From Elusimicrobiota bacterium (GTDB taxonomy: Bacteria; Elusimicrobiota; Elusimicrobia; UBA1565; UBA9628): a stretch of 15,949 bases of DNA. The DNA lies in the NCBI GenBank assembly GCA_016194625.1, contig JACQBB010000314.1:1-15949 (forward strand), in the 5' to 3' direction. Position numbers and translations under genes: made by a program. A model generated the notes under the pieces. It was not told the DNA's origin, made no database searches, and worked only from the letters and a program-made list of their open reading frames with translations. Below are positions 13,966-15,949 of this stretch, in pieces (positions within the stretch are counted from its first letter, which is position 1; each line of letters opens with the position of its first letter).

Positions 13966-13974
13966 AGGATACCA
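13966..13974 (-). promoter_or_regulatory. Extended -10 promoter of the lipoprotein gene
   Basis: The minus strand reads TGG-TATCCT, ending 6 nt before ATG 13959, with no SD. The same hexamer and spacing occur in front of cls. Confidence 0.45.
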
Positions 13975-14031
13975 ATTCGCCCCGCGCCGCGGCCAGGCGC
14001 CCCGGCGGGCGGCCGAGGCGTTGCACGCATG

Positions 14032-14051
14032 CGGACGGCGGCCGCCGTCCG
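14032..14051. promoter_or_regulatory. 20-bp perfect palindrome upstream of the CBS gene
   Basis: CGGACGGCGG is followed directly by its reverse complement, giving a 20-bp perfect palindrome. It ends 5 nt before the Shine-Dalgarno GGGAGG (14057-14062) of the CBS protein gene. As DNA it would suit a homodimeric repressor; as RNA it would form a stem next to the ribosome-binding site. No -10 box is obvious in the 110-bp gap; TTGCAC at 14021 is a possible -35. Confidence 0.4.
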
Positions 14052-14069
14052 GCCGCGGGAGGCCCCTCC

Positions 14070-14576
14070 ATGATCGTCAAGGATGTCATGAATCCGGACG
14101 TCGTGACCGTTCCCAGCGACCTGCCGCTGTCCGAGGTCGCGGACCTGTTCAAGGAACGCTGCATCAGCGGCGCGCCCGTGGTGGACGATACCGGGCTGGT
14201 GCTCGGCGTGGTCTCCCAGACCGACCTGATGCTCGCGCACCGGACCGAGTCCGACGGCGTCGCGCGCTTCCAGGTCGAGCCCGAGGGCCTGGGCGTGACG
14301 GTCACCGAGGTGGGGGCCGCCAGCGCGGAGAGCGTGATGACGCCCGGCGCCATCGCCATCGACGAGAACACCACCGTCGCCGAGGCCGCGAAGGCGATGC
14401 TCGACCGCCACATCCACCGCGTGCTGGTGACGCGCGACGGGAAGCTCGCGGGCATCATCACGACGATGGACCTGCTGCGCGTGCTGGCGGGCACCGCGAG
14501 ACCCGCGCCCCGCAAGGCCGCGGCCCGCAAGAAGACGCCCGCGCGCAAGCACGGCAAGACCGCCAGGCGCCGCTAG
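14070..14576 (+). CDS. Twin-CBS-domain protein with basic tail
   Basis: A 168-residue cytoplasmic protein made of two CBS domains (a Bateman module). CBS1 spans about residues 1-58 (VKDVMNPDVVTVPSDLPLSE, then GAPVVDDTGLVLGVVSQTDLM). CBS2 spans about 85-143 (SAESVMTPGAIAIDENTTV, then HRVLVTRDGKLAGIITTMDLLRVL). Such modules bind adenine nucleotides (AMP, ATP, SAM or similar) in the cleft. The loop between them, about 25 residues, is longer than minimal. The last 25 residues are an Ala/Lys/Arg tail (APRKAAARKKTPARK and onward) that could bind nucleic acid; that is unusual for a stand-alone CBS protein. GGGAGG lies 7 nt before the ATG. The next gene's promoter begins at its stop codon. Confidence 0.88.
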   Translation: MIVKDVMNPDVVTVPSDLPLSEVADLFKERCISGAPVVDDTGLVLGVVSQTDLMLAHRTESDGVARFQVEPEGLGVTVTEVGAASAESVMTPGAIAIDENTTVAEAAKAMLDRHIHRVLVTRDGKLAGIITTMDLLRVLAGTARPAPRKAAARKKTPARKHGKTARRR

Positions 14577-14610
14577 GGAACTTTTCGGCCCCCGTCCGCG
14601 TATACTCCCG
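14576..14610 (+). promoter_or_regulatory. ECF-like promoter of the spoVG-like gene
   Basis: GGAAC (14577-14581) is 17 nt from CGTATA (14599-14604), followed by CTCCCG. The block matches that before the XRE gene on the minus strand (5156-5121), including AGGGAACTTTTCGGCCCCC without a mismatch. Transcription should start near 14611, giving a leader of about 33 nt with a small hairpin (GGCGTC-CCCG-GACGCC, 14611-14626) and the SD GGGAGGAG at 14634-14641. Confidence 0.65.
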
Positions 14611-14643
14611 GGCGTCCCCGGACGCCGACACACGGGAGGAGAC

Positions 14644-14958
14644 ATGGAGACGATGCTGCCGAAGCTGGAGGCGCGCGTGCGCCCGTTCGAGGACCGGTCC
14701 GACCGGCCCACCAAGCTGCTCGCGTTCGCCGAGCTGCTGATCGCCGACGCGTTCGTGATCAAGGGCATCCGCGTGCTCAAGCGCGCGGAGCCGGGCGAGG
14801 AGGACGAGCCGTTCGTCGTCTTCCCGGCCGAGAAGGGCAAGGGCGCGGCCGGCGACCGCTGGTTCGACGTCGCGCATCCGGTGACCGCCGAGGCGCGCGC
14901 CGCGGCGACCGCGCTGGTGCTCGAGCGCTGGCGCCAGGCCGTCCCGGCGGCGGCCTGA
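14644..14958 (+). CDS. spoVG: SpoVG family protein
   Basis: A 104-residue protein with a SpoVG domain at about residues 20-96. LLAFAELLIADAFVIKGIRVLKRA aligns with the strand-strand-helix start of SpoVG, FVVFPAEKGKG with its FVAMPSKRTPDG, and RWFDVAHPVTAEARAAATALVLERW with its FRDIAHPINSSTR helix. SpoVG was named for a sporulation role in Bacillus but is widespread in non-sporulating bacteria, where it binds DNA and RNA and regulates genes after or at transcription. The 20-residue N-terminal extension is short and charged. Its start at ATG 14644 has a strong SD (GGGAGGAG). It is transcribed from an ECF-like promoter starting at the CBS stop codon and converges on the PAP2 gene. Confidence 0.85.
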   Translation: METMLPKLEARVRPFEDRSDRPTKLLAFAELLIADAFVIKGIRVLKRAEPGEEDEPFVVFPAEKGKGAAGDRWFDVAHPVTAEARAAATALVLERWRQAVPAAA

Positions 14959-14960
14959 AC

Positions 14961-14994
14961 GCGGCCGGTCCCCGTCGGACGCGGCGGGGGCCGC
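14961..14994. terminator. Possible convergent hairpin
   Basis: Between the spoVG-like stop and the convergent PAP2 gene stop, GCGGCC (14961-14966) can pair with GGCCGC (14989-14994), with a further CCCCG/CGGGG pairing inside. There is no T-run on either strand, so if it terminates transcription it is not a standard intrinsic terminator. Confidence 0.3.
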
Positions 14995-14998
14995 GCCG

Positions 14999-15565
14999 TC
15001 AGGCGCCGGCGAGGCGGCGGCCGGCGCGCCACGCGAGCCAAGCGAACGGCGGCGCGGCGAGCGCGTCCACGGCGTAGTGCGCGTGCTGGACCAGGACCAG
15101 GACCGCGACGAAGACGGCGGCCGCGCCCAGGACGAGCTTCTCGCGCCGTTCCCGGGCGAGCAGGACGAGCAAGGTCATCGTCGCGACGTGGCCCGAGAAG
15201 AACAGGTCGCGGTCGATGACGCGCCCCTCGAAGAGGCGCACGAACGGGTCGCGCAGGGAGAGCAGGCCCGGGGGCGCGGCGAGCGGGACGAGGAAGATGC
15301 TCGCCCCGCGCATCAGGCAGACGAGCGCGTAGGCGTACAGTCCGGCGGCGACGGTCGCGGGGGCGCGGCGCGCGCGCCACAGCGTCCAGGCCAGCGACGC
15401 GTACAGGATCAGGAACACCCACGCCGACACGTCGGCGGCGGGCAGGCGCGCGAGCACGGGGTCGGCCAGCGGGACGCCCGGGCGCGCCTCGGCCCAGGCC
15501 AGGAAGCGCGTGAAAGCGGCGACGACGACGCCGAGGGCGGCGAGCGCCGGCGTCAGCGCGCGCAC
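14999..15565 (-). CDS. PAP2/sphingomyelin-synthase-like membrane enzyme
   Basis: A 188-residue integral membrane protein with about five to six hydrophobic segments. Near the C-terminus RDLFFSGHVATMTLLVLLA and HAHYAVDALAAPPFAWL carry the SGH and HxxHY..D signature of the PAP2_C (sphingomyelin synthase-like) branch of the PAP2 phosphatase superfamily, with the two His and the Asp as catalytic triad. The enzyme should act on a lipid phosphate or transfer a head group at the membrane surface. The start is a GTG at 15565, two bases after the DedA gene stop. The frame is open further upstream, but that would be a shadow of the DedA gene. No SD is evident, so translation probably depends on ribosomes finishing the DedA gene. 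Confidence 0.8.
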   Translation of the reverse strand: MRALTPALAALGVVVAAFTRFLAWAEARPGVPLADPVLARLPAADVSAWVFLILYASLAWTLWRARRAPATVAAGLYAYALVCLMRGASIFLVPLAAPPGLLSLRDPFVRLFEGRVIDRDLFFSGHVATMTLLVLLARERREKLVLGAAAVFVAVLVLVQHAHYAVDALAAPPFAWLAWRAGRRLAGA

Positions 15566-15567
15566 GG

Positions 15568-15949
15568 CTAGGCGGTCGGCGCCTCGCCGGGATGGCGGGC
15601 CACGCCGCGGCGCTTGAGCCAGACCATCAGCGCGTAGGCGGCGGCGAAGGCGGCGATGCCGATGATGAGGATGTGCATCTTCGCCTTGAGCACGACCATC
15701 AGCTGGTCGGGCGAGTCGAGCAGCTGCGGCTGGTCTCCGATGACCTGGCGGCCAAACCAGGACAGGATCAGGCACCACAGTCCCGCGCCGGCGGCGGTCG
15801 CCGCCGAGAACCGACCGACCGGCATGCGCAGGAGGCCGGCGGGGATGGAGATCAGGTGGCGCACGACGGGCAGGAGGCGCGCGAAGAAGATGCCGGAGAC
15901 GCCGTACTCGAGCACCCAGTCCTCGGCCTCCTCGACCTTCTTCGGGGGC
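15568..15949 (-). CDS. DedA/VTT family membrane protein, 3' part
   Basis: The C-terminal 126 residues of a DedA-type protein enter from the right edge; the N-terminus is outside the window. Visible family features are EEAEDWVLEYGVSGIFFARLLPVVRHLISIPAGLLRMPVGRFS, containing the conserved F-x-R-x-x-P-x-x-R and the P-AG-x-x-x-M patterns, followed by a GLWCLIL..FG helix and a last transmembrane helix near the C-terminus. DedA proteins move lipid carriers such as undecaprenyl phosphate or phosphatidylethanolamine across the inner membrane. The two arginines needed by the family (in RLLP and VVR) are present. The downstream PAP2-type gene starts 2 nt after the stop, so the pair forms an operon; DedA and PAP2 domains are known to occur fused or adjacent. 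Confidence 0.9.
   Translation of the reverse strand, partial: PPKKVEEAEDWVLEYGVSGIFFARLLPVVRHLISIPAGLLRMPVGRFSAATAAGAGLWCLILSWFGRQVIGDQPQLLDSPDQLMVVLKAKMHILIIGIAAFAAAYALMVWLKRRGVARHPGEAPTA

Noticed and set aside
12539..14557. A continuous 672-codon minus-strand frame that could suggest one large fusion protein
   Set aside because: Only its last 204 codons look like a protein with signal peptide; the rest is a shadow of the lipoprotein and CBS genes, and a consensus promoter and start lie at 13189-13153.
13626..15422. A 598-codon minus-strand frame across the CBS and spoVG-like genes
   Set aside because: It is Arg/Pro/Ala-rich shadow sequence opposing two clear plus-strand genes.
1..15949. 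CRISPR arrays, tRNA or rRNA genes, insertion sequences, prophage or defence islands
   Set aside because: I found no regularly spaced repeats, no cloverleaf-like sequence, no transposase or integrase motifs and no defence-type domains on either strand.

Overview
The window is a very GC-rich (roughly 70% by eye), gene-dense bacterial chromosome segment carrying ordinary housekeeping and accessory genes. It has no rRNA, tRNA, transposase, CRISPR array or phage genes. The signal peptides, SpoVG-like protein, envelope enzymes and the Ala/Pro-rich exported protein at the left edge suggest a Gram-negative-type, diderm bacterium. A high-GC Elusimicrobiota-like lineage is my best guess, from protein style only; no marker gene here settles it.

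Layout, left to right. (1) 1-313, minus: 5' part of an exported Ala/Pro-rich protein. (2) 492-4703, plus: a D-xylose-type ABC transporter operon, xylF-xylG-xylH, followed by a DUF456 membrane protein. All three junctions are 4-bp ATGA overlaps, and two copies of a GGGCCT(C/A)GGCCC palindrome sit upstream of the promoter. (3) 4688-5023, minus: a small XRE-type regulator converging on and overlapping the DUF456 gene. (4) 7353-5169, minus: sixA, a membrane diguanylate cyclase and a secreted GH16 beta-glucanase, again joined by ATGA overlaps. (5) 8557-7373, minus: a cardiolipin-synthase-like phospholipase D protein, divergent from (6) 8627-9409, plus: a YgiD/DODA extradiol dioxygenase. (7) 10061-9423, minus: an exported protein with two tandem STN-like domains, divergent from (8) 10134-12480, plus: an IGHMBP2-type SF1 helicase and a small basic-tailed partner. 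(9) 13959-12539, minus: a DUF2459-like lipoprotein and a Thr/Ser-rich secreted protein ending at a strong intrinsic terminator. (10) 14070-14958, plus: a twin-CBS protein with a basic tail and a SpoVG-family protein. (11) 15949-14999, minus: the 3' part of a DedA/VTT membrane protein and a PAP2-type phosphatase/transferase.

The most interesting signals are in transcription initiation. First, seven genes have a recognisable -10 box ending only 6-11 nt (six of them 6-8 nt) before the start codon and no Shine-Dalgarno. Their mRNAs should be leaderless or nearly so, whereas xylF, the XRE gene, the CBS gene and spoVG have SD sequences and leaders. Second, the XRE regulator and the spoVG-like gene, 9.5 kb apart and on opposite strands, share a near-identical element. 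It has a GGAAC -35, a 17-nt spacer and a CGTATA -10, with 19 contiguous identical bases, and looks like an ECF-sigma promoter joining two nucleic-acid-binding regulators in one regulon.

I do not see a clear new defence, secretion or biosynthetic system. The sixA-GGDEF-GH16 operon, the double-STN protein and the helicase/basic-tail pair are the gene-level oddities worth following up.
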